This document shows positions 23,866-33,112 of a stretch of DNA of 36,214 nt, piece after piece. The position numbers and the translations under genes were made by a program. Source of the stretch: Candidatus Sumerlaeia bacterium. Lineage in GTDB: Bacteria; Sumerlaeota; Sumerlaeia; SLMS01; JAHLLQ01. Below the pieces are notes generated by a model. That model worked only from the letters and a program-made list of their open reading frames with translations. It was not told where the DNA came from and did no database searches. Each line of letters begins with the position of its first letter. The stretch's first letter is position 1. The stretch lies in NCBI GenBank assembly GCA_019634695.1, contig JAHCAW010000044.1, positions 1 to 36,214 of the forward strand, given 5' to 3'.

Positions 23866-25542
23866 CTACTCGTCCCATCCCCCCCGCGCGCGCGGCATTG
23901 GCACGCGTGCGCGCGGAATGTCCTCGTCGAGGTCGCGGCGCAGGAATGCCGTCAGGTAGTAGCCGTCCTGCGGATAGTCCTTGTGCGCGAAGGAGACGTG
24001 CATCCTGTAGCGCTCGGCGAACTCGGGATGCACGAGCAGCTCGCGATTCGTCTTCCACGTGATGTAGTGGTCGCCCGCCGCCGTGCGCCTCGTGGAGACG
24101 AGCACGATCACCTCCGGGCGAATCTCGAGCAGCACCCGGTCGGCGGGGTATGGCACGTCGATGCCATGCTCGTAGACGAGATGGGCCCAGACCGGATCGA
24201 CGAGCCCGGCCAGATCGAGGATCTCGACGCGACTGACCCAGCCGACGATGCCAATGTCCTCGATGGCAACGGTGAGCGGCTCGTCGCGCATGAGGTTCCA
24301 CTCGGCAAGCCACTCGGCCAGCGCAAGGTGCCCGTCCGCCCAGCCCCACGTGCGAACCTGCGCCTCCGACAGCGTCCAGATAATGCCAGGACGGGCCAGA
24401 CGCACGGCGCCCCACGCGAGCCCCACCGTGAGCACGCCGGCGACTGAGACGGCCCGGGCCAACGCCCACGACCGCGCGACACGCACCAGCAGCAGTGCCG
24501 TGCCGACCGCCGCCAGCGCCGCGATCGGCGCCAACCCGGGCCCGATAAACCGCAGGCCCGGCATCCAGTCGCCCCCCATCCACACGACGACCGCCAGATG
24601 CCCCGCCGCGGCCGCCAGCAGCAACAACGCCTCGCGCCGGCCCGAGCGATCCGCCAGCACCACGCCGAAGATTCCCAGCGCCCACCAAGCCCAACCGCCA
24701 TGGTCGCGCATCCAGTCCGCCAGATACCCCAACGCGCTCTGCATGCGCGGCATGGCCTCGCCGGCCATCTTCGCGTAGTAGGTGTTCGGCTGCGGATAAC
24801 CGAAGATCGCCAGTCGCAGCGCGATCAGCGCGAGCCACAGACCGATGGCGCCCGCGGCAAGCACGAGCGCGGGGCGCAGCGGTTGGCGCTCGATGGCCCG
24901 AATGCCGACCACTGCCGTTGGCACTGCCAGCGCCCAGGCGATGCCCTCAGGCCGCGTCCAGCACGCCAGCCCCAACGCAACCCCACCTGCGATCGACGCA
25001 AGCAGCCCGCCCTCGCCCCGCAGCACGCGCATCGCCATCCATCCGCCGATCGTCAAGAGCATGCCGAACAGCGAGCCTTCCAGACCCATGACGGCAATGC
25101 AGGCAATACTGAGCGATCCGGCCAGCAGCGCCGGCCCCAACGCCACGACCGGCAGCACGCGCTGGCGCAGCTCCTCCTGCGGCAGAGTCCACCGCAACAG
25201 GTCCGCTGCAAGCCCCGCGGTCGCCAGCAGCATCGCCATGCTGCTCAGGACGCCGAGCACCTTGGTCGCCACGATCGTCCGGCCGAAACCCAGTGCGTAG
25301 GCGATCACCTGCCAGAGGAGCAGCAACGGGTTCGAGAAGCCCTCCACCACCGGCCCGCCGGGATTGTAGACGAAGCCGTGCCCCTCCACGATGTTGCGCG
25401 CATAGCGCAGCGTGATGTAGGCATCGTCGACCGTCAGGGCCCAGACGCGGCTGAGGGCATGCGCATGGACAGCGAGCGCCGCGAGCAACAGCGCCGCGAG
25501 TAGAAGCGAGGAGGGAGTTCGGGGCAGGCGCGGCGTGCTCAT
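23866..25542 (-). CDS. GT-C (GT39-like) membrane glycosyltransferase, paralogue A
   Basis: 558 aa with about ten to twelve hydrophobic segments in the first 400 residues and a soluble tail of about 150. The first loop, VDDAYITLRYARNIVEGHG, carries the acidic pair typical of GT-C enzymes, followed by GGPVVEGFSNPLL. Other shared landmarks with the divergent gene are PNTYYAKMAGEA and GGDWMPGLRFIGP. The family uses polyprenyl-phosphate sugars on the periplasmic side. I chose Met at 25542 because it starts one residue group before the first membrane segment. It is head-to-head with paralogue B, 71 bp apart. The exact acceptor is unknown. Confidence 0.78.
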   Translation of the reverse strand: MSTPRLPRTPSSLLLAALLLAALAVHAHALSRVWALTVDDAYITLRYARNIVEGHGFVYNPGGPVVEGFSNPLLLLWQVIAYALGFGRTIVATKVLGVLSSMAMLLATAGLAADLLRWTLPQEELRQRVLPVVALGPALLAGSLSIACIAVMGLEGSLFGMLLTIGGWMAMRVLRGEGGLLASIAGGVALGLACWTRPEGIAWALAVPTAVVGIRAIERQPLRPALVLAAGAIGLWLALIALRLAIFGYPQPNTYYAKMAGEAMPRMQSALGYLADWMRDHGGWAWWALGIFGVVLADRSGRREALLLLAAAAGHLAVVVWMGGDWMPGLRFIGPGLAPIAALAAVGTALLLVRVARSWALARAVSVAGVLTVGLAWGAVRLARPGIIWTLSEAQVRTWGWADGHLALAEWLAEWNLMRDEPLTVAIEDIGIVGWVSRVEILDLAGLVDPVWAHLVYEHGIDVPYPADRVLLEIRPEVIVLVSTRRTAAGDHYITWKTNRELLVHPEFAERYRMHVSFAHKDYPQDGYYLTAFLRRDLDEDIPRARVPMPRARGGWDE

Positions 25543-25613
25543 GCGAAGGGCGGGATCGCCAACTGGGGTGGCCCCAGTTCGTGCACCCGGAGCCGCCGCC
25601 GCAAGGGGAGTGC

Positions 25614-27911
25614 ATGCCCCCGGGAAAGGATTGCGGCGACCCGGCGGGCGTTCCCAGCTTCGCCCGCATGAGCGCGCCGGCCGACAGTCCGCAACGGGAG
25701 ACACTGAGCCAATGGTGGCGCCGGCCCGAGGTGCGCGTGCAGGCGCTGCTCCTGCTGCCCTGTGCCTGGGTGCTCGCGGCCAGCGCCGCGTCGTTCTGGG
25801 AGCAGGTGATCGACGATGCGTTCATCACGTTCCGCTTCGCCCGAAACGTGGCAGAGGGTCACGGGTTCGTCTTCGATGTCGGTGGGCCGGCGGTCGAGGG
25901 ATTCACGAACTTCACCTGGCTGCTGCTCAGCACGGCGGCCTATCGCTTGGGTTGCGACGTGCTGCTGGCCTGCAAGGTGGCGGGGCTGCTTTGCGGTCTG
26001 GCGACACTCGCGGCGGCATGGCGATTGAGCGCGGCGGTGCGCGAGCGTGAGGATTGCCTCAACGTGCTGGCCCCGGCCTTCGTGGCGATGAACGCCCACT
26101 TTGCCTTCTGGATGGTGCAGGGGTTGGAGACACCGCTGCACGCGCTGCTGCTGACGGCGACGGTGTGGCGCGGCCTGCGCGAGTCGGACGAGCCATGGCG
26201 CTGGCCGCTGGCGCCGGTGCTCGGGGCGTTGGCGGCGATGACGCGGCCGGACAGCGTCGTGCTGCTGGTGCCGGTGGCGTTGTGGATTCTTGCCCGCGCG
26301 ACGATGGGCCGGGTTGCGTGGCGCCGCGTGGGAACCCTTGCGGCCATCGGAGTCGGAATCCTGCTGCCGTACATGGCATGGCGCGTGATGACGTTCGGCG
26401 ACTGGTTGCCGAACACGTACTACGCGAAGGTGGCGAGCGAGCCGGCGAACGTCGGACGGGCGTGGGCGCACGTGGTCGAGTTCGGATGGAACCAGGCCGG
26501 GTGGAGCGGCGACGCGACGCGCTGGAACAGCCTTGCATGGACGGCGTTACTGCTGGCGGGACTGCTGGGCAGCAGCCTGCTCGGGACCATGCGCGCGCGC
26601 CTGCTGGTGGTCGGCGCGATCGCGTTGCAGGTCGCGTATCTGTTCCACATCGGCGCCGACTGGATGCCGGGCTTCCGGTTCTTGGTGCCACTGGTGCCGT
26701 TGCTGGGGTTGGCGATCGCGTGCGCACTGGATGGCTGGGTGCAGGCGTGTGGCGCGCGACGCTGGCCCCGCGTGGCCGCGCGCGTGTTCGTTGCCGGAGC
26801 GCTGGCCGTGGCCGCGGTCGAGCAGTTCCGCGTCTCGACGGCCTACGTCTTCGGCGAGTCGGTGACCTGGTACGAGCGCGACGCCGGGTGGCTGGCGCCG
26901 GCAGGTGTGGCGCACAACTTCAACAAGCCCTTCCAGCCCGAGTTGCTCGGTGTCACCGAGGCGCTGGTGCTCGAGACGCAGGACGGCACCACGATCCTGA
27001 TGAGCGACATCGGCCTTCCCATGTGGGCGGCGCCGCACTTGCGCCTGATCGACGTGGACGGGCTGACGGACAAGGTGATCGCGGACGCGCCGAGCGCGCG
27101 GGCGCTGGCGTTCGGCGGGTTCGGGCTGGGCGACCTCGAGGGCTGGCGCCATCGCGAGCGCGTGCTCGCGCGCGCAACGGCGTATGTGCTCGAACATCGG
27201 CGGCCCGAGTATGTCCTCGCCTTCGAGCAACACTTCGGCCGCGGGCCCGACAACGAGGGCGCCATCTATCCGCGGCTGGTGGCGAATGTGCTCGCGCTTT
27301 CCCCGGACGAGTGGCTCGAGATCGCGCGCACGCCCAAGACGGCGAGCGACGTGTGGAACCACCTGCTGCTGCGGGCGGATGTGCCGCGCGACGTGCCGGA
27401 CGTGGTGCGGCGCGCGCGCCTGTCCCGCGCCGCGCGGGAGAATCCGCGCATCGGGGCCTTTGTGCGCTGGCTGTACCGGGACTTCGGCGACCGCGGCGAC
27501 GAGGCGGCGGTCGGGATGGTTCGACGAAGCGTCGCGCGGTTCGCCGGGGATGCGGACTTCGTGCGCGAGATGCTCTTCCTTGCGGCGCAGTACGAGGATG
27601 TGGCGACGGCGCGCGCCGTCTATGACGGAGCACGACGCGAGGAGTTCCTGCGCGAGGCATGGCCGCATCGCATGATGAGCCGCGTCCACCAGCGGCGCGG
27701 GGAGTGGCGCGAGGCGCTCGACGTGCTCGAGCGCGGCACGGCCCGGCTTGCGCCACACAACAACGAGCTGCTGCACGAAATGGCCTGGATACTCGAGAGC
27801 CGGCTCGATGACGGGCCCGTGGCGCTCGCGGTCATCGAGCGGGCACTCGTGCGCGACCCAACCGATCCGCGCGCCCGCGAGGACCACGAGCGCCTTCGGT
27901 CCACTCCCTGA
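25614..27911 (+). CDS. GT-C (GT39-like) membrane glycosyltransferase, paralogue B, with C-terminal helical-repeat extension
   Basis: 765 aa from the ATG at 25614, which has AAGGGGAG just upstream; an ATG at 25668 without such a site is the alternative. The membrane part matches paralogue A: IDDAFITFRFARNVAEGHGF, GGPAVEGFTNF, PNTYYAKVASE and GADWMPGFRFL. After about residue 560 comes a soluble extension of some 200 residues not found in paralogue A. Its end (AAQYEDVATARAVYDGARR, RRGEWREALDVLERGTARLAP, DDGPVALAVIERALVRDP) looks like tetratricopeptide-type repeats, probably for partner binding. The product is likely a polyprenyl-phosphate-sugar-dependent enzyme of the inner membrane. It is convergent with the next gene, with 6 bp between stops. 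Confidence 0.75.
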   Translation: MPPGKDCGDPAGVPSFARMSAPADSPQRETLSQWWRRPEVRVQALLLLPCAWVLAASAASFWEQVIDDAFITFRFARNVAEGHGFVFDVGGPAVEGFTNFTWLLLSTAAYRLGCDVLLACKVAGLLCGLATLAAAWRLSAAVREREDCLNVLAPAFVAMNAHFAFWMVQGLETPLHALLLTATVWRGLRESDEPWRWPLAPVLGALAAMTRPDSVVLLVPVALWILARATMGRVAWRRVGTLAAIGVGILLPYMAWRVMTFGDWLPNTYYAKVASEPANVGRAWAHVVEFGWNQAGWSGDATRWNSLAWTALLLAGLLGSSLLGTMRARLLVVGAIALQVAYLFHIGADWMPGFRFLVPLVPLLGLAIACALDGWVQACGARRWPRVAARVFVAGALAVAAVEQFRVSTAYVFGESVTWYERDAGWLAPAGVAHNFNKPFQPELLGVTEALVLETQDGTTILMSDIGLPMWAAPHLRLIDVDGLTDKVIADAPSARALAFGGFGLGDLEGWRHRERVLARATAYVLEHRRPEYVLAFEQHFGRGPDNEGAIYPRLVANVLALSPDEWLEIARTPKTASDVWNHLLLRADVPRDVPDVVRRARLSRAARENPRIGAFVRWLYRDFGDRGDEAAVGMVRRSVARFAGDADFVREMLFLAAQYEDVATARAVYDGARREEFLREAWPHRMMSRVHQRRGEWREALDVLERGTARLAPHNNELLHEMAWILESRLDDGPVALAVIERALVRDPTDPRAREDHERLRSTP

Positions 27912-27917
27912 CTGTTG

Positions 27918-29690
27918 TCACAGCGACGCGGCGTAGCTGAGCAGCCCAAGCGCATCGACGCGCGCCTTGTCGAAGTCCCAGAAGATCGTCACCTCGCCGA
28001 TGTGGTCGCTTTCGAACGCGATGCCATGTTCTTGAAACGTGGCGGCCACGGTTGCGGGCTCAAGGGTGACGATGGCGATGCGGGTGGCCCGCTCGAGTTC
28101 CTCGCGATAGGCGGCCACGCGCGGCATGTGCAGCACCGGGTGGATGCGCACGCGTTCGCCCGACGAGAAGGTGATGCGGTAGGCCTGCCAGTAGCCGCTG
28201 GAGGAGCCCGTGAGACTGGACGCGGCAAGCGCGATGTCGCGCTCGAGCAGGAAGTCGATGACGGCGCGATCGTCGAGCCGTACACCGGTCCAGGGCTCGA
28301 CGGGTGTTGGAGGTTGGCGGACGATGCTCGCCGTGTTCACGACGACGAGCAGGGCGCAGCAGGCCACGGCGACGCCGCGCAGGACAAGGCGTTCGCGCGG
28401 CCGCGCCTCGTCGGCGTTCCAGAGGCGCCCGAGGAAGCACGCAACGAGCGCCGTGAACAGGAAAGCCAGCGTCACGGCATAGTGCGGCACGGTGGCCACC
28501 GGCCGCAGGATGATGACAAGCAGCAGGAAGCTGCCCGCAACGCCCCCCAGCAGCACGCGTTCGGCGGACGCGTCGCGGCCTCTCCCCCGCCATGCAACGC
28601 CCAGCGACCCCAGCACGGCCGCCGCAAAGATGGCCGGCACGGCGACCAGCACCACCAACGGCAAGCCGATGGACTCAAAGCGCTCGTCCGCCAATCCGAG
28701 CACCGCGCCGGCGACCTCGAACACCATCGTCGACGCGTTGACCAGCCAGCGCGCGGGCTCCTGCAAGGAACTCGTGTTGTAGAGCGGCGACTTGAACAGC
28801 CAGGTCGGCAGAGCGGGCAGCAGTCCCGCGATGAATCCGCCAAGTCCGATCAGCGGCCACGTCGGCAACAGGCCGCGCCGCACTCCCACAATGCCGACCA
28901 CCGCGGCGAGCAGCGCGAAGCCGACAATCGGCCAGCTTGCCGCGAGCAGTCGAGCACTCCACACCGAATCGTACGGCACGAGGCCGCGCAGGGGCAGCAA
29001 CACTGCACCCGCCATCACGATCCCGAAGAGCACGAGGCCGACACGCGAGAAGCCCTCGACCAGTCGCGCACGCACGCTCCGCACAAGAAGGAACAGAATC
29101 GTGCCCGGCAGCAGGAAGAAGACGACGAGTTGCGACGTCCACCAACCAATGCCGCCGGCGATCCCTGCCAGCAACCACCACCGCCGTAGTGCGTCAAAGG
29201 ATCGATCCGATCGCGCCAGCTCCACCATCGCCGACGCCCACAGGCTTCCGAACAGAAGCACCTCGATGCAGCCGCGATGCCGAATCATCCAGGTGGCGAG
29301 AAACTCGGGCGCGAACACGATCAGCGTGGCGAGGAAGTACCATGCGATCGGATGCCCCAGTCGGCCCAAAATCCGACGCCATACAAGCAGCACAACGAGC
29401 CCCTGCGCGATCGCGGCCACGCGCAACGCCATCGGCGTCGCGCCCAGCACCAGGACGAACGGCATGCTCCAGAGCGCCTCGAAGGCGCCCAGATAGTCCT
29501 GACCCAGAAAGAACGGGGCCCACTCCCCGCGCAGCATCCGAATCGCCATGATGCCGAAGATGCCCTCGTCGGCATCCAACGGGCAGCGACCCGACATCGC
29601 AATCCAGAGGCGATGGAGGACGTAGAGAAGCAATACCAGCACAGGCATTGTGCGACAGGAGACTGCTCGCCCGAGCGCCGAAACAGCCAT
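27918..29690 (-). CDS. Polytopic membrane protein, GT-C-like, third and more distant member
   Basis: 590 aa with about eleven hydrophobic stretches. The N-terminal segment is followed by PLDADEGIFGIMAIRMLRGE, with the acidic residues where GT-C enzymes keep their catalytic Asp, and by a soluble C-terminal tail (VRLDDRAVIDFLLERDIALAASS and on). The overall plan matches GT39-like enzymes, but the text differs from paralogues A and B. I chose Met at 29690 because AGGCGG lies upstream; an ATG at 29648 would also leave the first helix intact. It is probably a glycosyltransferase of envelope glycans, but the family placement is uncertain. It stands 117 bp after the DUF4276 gene on the same strand. 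Confidence 0.65.
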   Translation of the reverse strand: MAVSALGRAVSCRTMPVLVLLLYVLHRLWIAMSGRCPLDADEGIFGIMAIRMLRGEWAPFFLGQDYLGAFEALWSMPFVLVLGATPMALRVAAIAQGLVVLLVWRRILGRLGHPIAWYFLATLIVFAPEFLATWMIRHRGCIEVLLFGSLWASAMVELARSDRSFDALRRWWLLAGIAGGIGWWTSQLVVFFLLPGTILFLLVRSVRARLVEGFSRVGLVLFGIVMAGAVLLPLRGLVPYDSVWSARLLAASWPIVGFALLAAVVGIVGVRRGLLPTWPLIGLGGFIAGLLPALPTWLFKSPLYNTSSLQEPARWLVNASTMVFEVAGAVLGLADERFESIGLPLVVLVAVPAIFAAAVLGSLGVAWRGRGRDASAERVLLGGVAGSFLLLVIILRPVATVPHYAVTLAFLFTALVACFLGRLWNADEARPRERLVLRGVAVACCALLVVVNTASIVRQPPTPVEPWTGVRLDDRAVIDFLLERDIALAASSLTGSSSGYWQAYRITFSSGERVRIHPVLHMPRVAAYREELERATRIAIVTLEPATVAATFQEHGIAFESDHIGEVTIFWDFDKARVDALGLLSYAASL

Positions 29691-29807
29691 GCACCGCCTG
29701 GAGTGTTGCTGCTCCAAGTGCTTCTGGCCGGCTTCGGGCTTCACAAGAGGTGATCCGATCTGCGCTTGTTCCCCGACCGTCCTTGGTGCTGCGAAGCGAC
29801 CTCAATT

Positions 29808-30491
29808 TCATGCGGCCTGCGCGAGCGCCACAAGCCATTCGAACCAGTTCCGGAAGTGCGCGCACTCCCTCTTCATCGCCTCAAGTCCCACCTCAAGCGC
29901 CGCGACGTTGCCTCCAATGACCTTGTCGTAGTCGGGGCAGAGGGCCACGAGCCGACGTGACGGCGCGGTCTCGGGATCGTCGTCGATGTGCTCGGGCGAC
30001 GGAACGCTGTCTCTGATCGCCCGGAGCTCCGATTCGAGGTCTGAGCGGCCGAGGCCGGATGCCAGTCTGTCGGGCGCACTGAACAGCAGGGCCTCGAACT
30101 CGTGCATGGCGAGATAACTTCGGAACCGCTCTCGCTTGAATTGAGGGCCCATCGCGTGGGCGATATCGTCGTCCACGGCGAGTTCGATGCGGCGGGCAAT
30201 CGATTCGGGATCGAATCCTGTCGGGCGGTCCTTGGCGGGGAAGCCCTTGCCAAGGCCATAGTAGTCGAAGTGCGATGTGCAGTAGCAGGTCGGGTCGTTC
30301 TTGAGTGCCCTCAGAAACTCATCGCGAACGCGTGCGTACCGGATGTCGCCGCCTCGGCCCGCACCGGAGCGCGCGATCAGCTTCCCGGGCAGGAAGGCGA
30401 TCAAGTGCAGGGCGGGCAGTGCAGGTTGGAGCACGTCGCGAACGAAGATCAGTTCCGTGGGTCCTTCGCAAACGACATGGATCCGCTTCAT
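29808..30491 (-). CDS. DUF4276 protein (TOPRIM-like), partner of the AAA ATPase
   Basis: 227 aa. It starts MKRIHVVCEGPTELIFVRDVL, where Glu9 and Glu13 sit in the first strand-loop as in TOPRIM-type nucleases. HFDYYGLGKGF (Asp76) and the strongly conserved SYLAMHEFEALLFS (His130, Glu131, Glu133) are hallmarks of DUF4276. The ATG overlaps the ATPase stop as ATGA (30491-30488), so the two are translationally coupled. DUF4276 and RloB/AbiLii-like proteins are recurrent partners of AAA ATPases in candidate phage-resistance modules; the likely role is nucleic-acid cleavage triggered by the ATPase (inference). Base composition is less GC-rich than that of the flanking genes, which fits horizontal gain. 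Confidence 0.85.
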   Translation of the reverse strand: MKRIHVVCEGPTELIFVRDVLQPALPALHLIAFLPGKLIARSGAGRGGDIRYARVRDEFLRALKNDPTCYCTSHFDYYGLGKGFPAKDRPTGFDPESIARRIELAVDDDIAHAMGPQFKRERFRSYLAMHEFEALLFSAPDRLASGLGRSDLESELRAIRDSVPSPEHIDDDPETAPSRRLVALCPDYDKVIGGNVAALEVGLEAMKRECAHFRNWFEWLVALAQAA

Positions 30492-31612
30492 CGCCCCGGC
30501 CCCCCCTCCAGGAGGTTCTTCCGCCACAACTCGCCGGTCGAATACTCCTCCAACCAAACCTCGTACTCCTTTTCCGTCAGCCGCCTCAGCGTCGACTCCC
30601 TGCCGGGTCGAGCCAACACGACGATCTCATCGAGACTGAACTCGTCGACCAGCGAAACCGACTGGGTTGCAACCATGACCTGGCAGTTCTCGGAGGCCTT
30701 TCTGATCAAGGCGCCCAGAAGCATGATCGCCTGCGGATGAAGGCCCAACTCGGGTTCGTCGAGCATCATGATCGCGGGGAGTGTTTCGGTCGGCTGGCAG
30801 AGCAGTGTCATCAAGGCCAGGACGCGCAACATGCCGTCCGAGGCTTGCGAGGCGGCGAAGACCTCGTCGCTGCCGCGCTCCCGCCACTGGAGCAGGATGT
30901 GGCCGTTCGCCGGTTCGAGGACGAACTCGGCGAAGAACGGGAGCACTTGGCGCACACTGTCCTGAATCCGCTTGAGCGTCTGACGTTCCGAAGCGCCACC
31001 GGTGCTCAGCCGATACAGGCAGGCGGCGATGTTCGAGCCATCATGACGCAGAAAACGGCCGTCCGAGAGCGACGCCTTGCCCCGCATCCCCGATGTGAAG
31101 GATGCGTCGTGGAACTGATAGGCGACGCACTTTCGGAGAAGGGAACGAACCGAATGGGCGAGTTGGTCTTCCCCGGAGAATGCTCGCTCCTTCAGGTGTG
31201 ACTCTCGGTGCCCGGCAACGCCGCCGCCTGTCTGTGGCGCGGGATACCCGGGGCGATGGAGGCTCCATGATTCGTCGGCAAAGATCAGCGAATCATTCGC
31301 GGCATAGGCGAGACGAAACATGTAGTAGCTGAGGCCCGCTTGCGTCTGCAACTCGATGCGCGCCCGGATGCTTTCCGTCTTCTTCGGCCCGTCGTACAGC
31401 AGTCTTCGCGCACCGCCCGCCTCGGCGACGGCCAACTGGAGTTCACCCGGATCCGCCATCATCCGATAGAGCAGGGTGAAGAACGACAGGAGGTTCGACT
31501 TGCCGGCTCCATTGCCTCCGATCAGGACGCTCAGGCGCTTCGGCTCGAACGCCTTCAGCTCCCGGTACGTCTTGTACCCTTCCAGAGAGAGCGACTTCAG
31601 TTCGACGGGCAT
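30488..31612 (-). CDS. AAA ATPase of the AAA_21/RloA/AbiLi type
   Basis: 374 aa. The N-terminus SLSLEGYKTYRELKAFEPKRLSVLIGGNGAGKSN holds Walker A (G32-S39). A signature-like SQASDGMLRVLALM precedes Walker B (AIMMLDEPELGLHPQA, about 280-292), followed by a switch segment, MVATQSVSLVDEF. This is the SMC/ABC-like ATPase class of COG4637, used as sensor or motor in several defence systems (RloA, AbiLi, PtuA, OLD). The start at 31612 is supported by GAGAGG about 8 bases upstream. The gene overlaps the DUF4276 gene by 4 bp downstream and lies 63 bp after the ALDH gene. It is cytosolic, with lower GC than its neighbours. Confidence 0.9.
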   Translation of the reverse strand: MPVELKSLSLEGYKTYRELKAFEPKRLSVLIGGNGAGKSNLLSFFTLLYRMMADPGELQLAVAEAGGARRLLYDGPKKTESIRARIELQTQAGLSYYMFRLAYAANDSLIFADESWSLHRPGYPAPQTGGGVAGHRESHLKERAFSGEDQLAHSVRSLLRKCVAYQFHDASFTSGMRGKASLSDGRFLRHDGSNIAACLYRLSTGGASERQTLKRIQDSVRQVLPFFAEFVLEPANGHILLQWRERGSDEVFAASQASDGMLRVLALMTLLCQPTETLPAIMMLDEPELGLHPQAIMLLGALIRKASENCQVMVATQSVSLVDEFSLDEIVVLARPGRESTLRRLTEKEYEVWLEEYSTGELWRKNLLEGGPGR

Positions 31613-31675
31613 TGGGCGGTGCCTCTCATGGAATCGGGTTGCGCAGGACGGCGTTCCACCGGAACCCGTTCCGCC

Positions 31676-33112
31676 TCACTGCGCGTCGCGGATCACCAGC
31701 AGGCGGATTTCGGTCATGTCCTCGATGGCGAAGCGCAGGCCTTCGCGGCCGATGCCGCTGTCCTTCACGCCGCCGTAGGGCATGTGGTCCACGCGCCAGG
31801 AGGGGATTTCGTTGATCAGCACCCCGCCGACCTCGAGGCGATCCCACGCGCGCATCGCCTTGTGGATGTCGCGCGTGAACAGTCCCGCCTGCAGGCCGTA
31901 GATGCTGTCGTTCACCTTCTCAAGGACGGCGTCGAAGTCCGAGAACTTCTCGAGCACGGCAACCGGGCCGAAGGCCTCGATGCAGACGATCTTCTCGTCG
32001 GCCGGCACGTTCTCGAGCAGCGTCGCCTCCAGCACCGCACCCTTGCGCGTGCCGCCGCACAGCACCCGCCCGCCCCGCGCCGTCGCCGACGCGATCCATG
32101 CCTCCAGGCGCTGCGCCTCCTTCTCCGAAATCATCGGCCCCACGAAGGTCTCGTCGAGCTTCGGGTCGCCCGACTTGAGCTGCTTCGTCTTGGCAACCAA
32201 CCGGTCGCGGAACGCGTCGTAAACCGAGTCGTGCACGTAGATGCGCTGCACGCCGATGCAGCTCTGGCCCGACTGGTAGAACGCGCCGATGATGATGCGG
32301 GCGACGGCGTCGTCCAGATTGGCGTCGTGATCGACGACGACGGCGGCGTTGCCGCCGAGTTCCAGGACCACCTTCTTCTTGCCGGCGCGGGCCTTCAGAT
32401 CCCAGCCGACGTCGGGCGAGCCGGTGAAGCTGAGCAGCTTCAGCCGGTCGTCCTCGGAGAACAGGCGCGCGCCGTCGCGGCGGCAGGGCAGGATCGAGAA
32501 GGCGCCCTCGGGCAGGTTCGTCTCGGCCAGCACCTCGCCGATGATGATCGCGCCGAGCGGCGTCAGGCTGGCGGGCTTGAGCACGAACGGGCATCCGACG
32601 GCCAGCGCCGGGGCGATCTTGTGCGCCGCCAGATTCAGCGGAAAGTTGAACGGCGAGATGAAGGAGACCGGTCCGATGGGAACCCGTTTCCACATGCCGC
32701 GATAGCCGCGGGCGCGGGCGCTGATGTCCATCGTCATGACTTCGCCGCCCAAGCGCACGGCCTCCTCGGCGCCGATGCGGAAGGTGTCGATCAGGCGGGC
32801 GACCTCGCCGCGGGCGTCCTTGATCGGCTTGCCGGCCTCGATGCACAGCGACTCGGCCAGCTCGTCGGCGCGCTGGCGAAAGCGCTCGACGCAATGCGTC
32901 AGGACGGCCTGGCGCTCGTAGGCGGGCATCTCGGCCATGGGGCGCGTGGCGCGCACGGCGGCGGCGATGGCGGCATCGATGGCCGCCTCGTCGGCCATGG
33001 CCACGCGCGTGGCGACGGCGCCGGTGTACTTGTCGGTCACCTCCAGGTCGGTGTTGGCCTGCACGGCCTTGTTGGCAAGGTAGTAGGGATACTGGGGCTT
33101 GAGGGGGCTCAT
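31676..33112 (-). CDS. NAD(P)-dependent aldehyde dehydrogenase
   Basis: 478 aa, the standard length. It oxidises an aldehyde to its acid. Catalytic Cys285 lies in GQSCIGVQRIYV and general base Glu251 in VLELGGNAAVV, 34 residues apart as in other ALDHs. SFISPFNFPLNLAAHKIAPAL and FVLKPASLTPL form the cofactor-binding region. The text around the active site is closest to lactaldehyde, sulfolactaldehyde and non-phosphorylating GAPDH (GapN)-type members; I cannot choose the substrate. I chose the Met at 33112 because CGGAG lies upstream and MSPLKPQYPYYLANK is a usual N-terminus. It appears to be its own unit. Confidence 0.92.
   Translation of the reverse strand: MSPLKPQYPYYLANKAVQANTDLEVTDKYTGAVATRVAMADEAAIDAAIAAAVRATRPMAEMPAYERQAVLTHCVERFRQRADELAESLCIEAGKPIKDARGEVARLIDTFRIGAEEAVRLGGEVMTMDISARARGYRGMWKRVPIGPVSFISPFNFPLNLAAHKIAPALAVGCPFVLKPASLTPLGAIIIGEVLAETNLPEGAFSILPCRRDGARLFSEDDRLKLLSFTGSPDVGWDLKARAGKKKVVLELGGNAAVVVDHDANLDDAVARIIIGAFYQSGQSCIGVQRIYVHDSVYDAFRDRLVAKTKQLKSGDPKLDETFVGPMISEKEAQRLEAWIASATARGGRVLCGGTRKGAVLEATLLENVPADEKIVCIEAFGPVAVLEKFSDFDAVLEKVNDSIYGLQAGLFTRDIHKAMRAWDRLEVGGVLINEIPSWRVDHMPYGGVKDSGIGREGLRFAIEDMTEIRLLVIRDAQ

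Noticed and set aside
27915..29189. Plus-strand open frame of 424 codons opposite the third membrane protein.
   Set aside because: Its composition (runs of Gln, Asp, Arg and His) is typical of a frame antisense to a membrane protein; no motif and no ribosome-binding site.
31661..31676. CGGAAC-CC-GTTCCG dyad between the ALDH and ATPase genes.
   Set aside because: The two-base centre is too tight for a stable RNA hairpin and no T-tract follows; probably chance in a GC-rich spacer.
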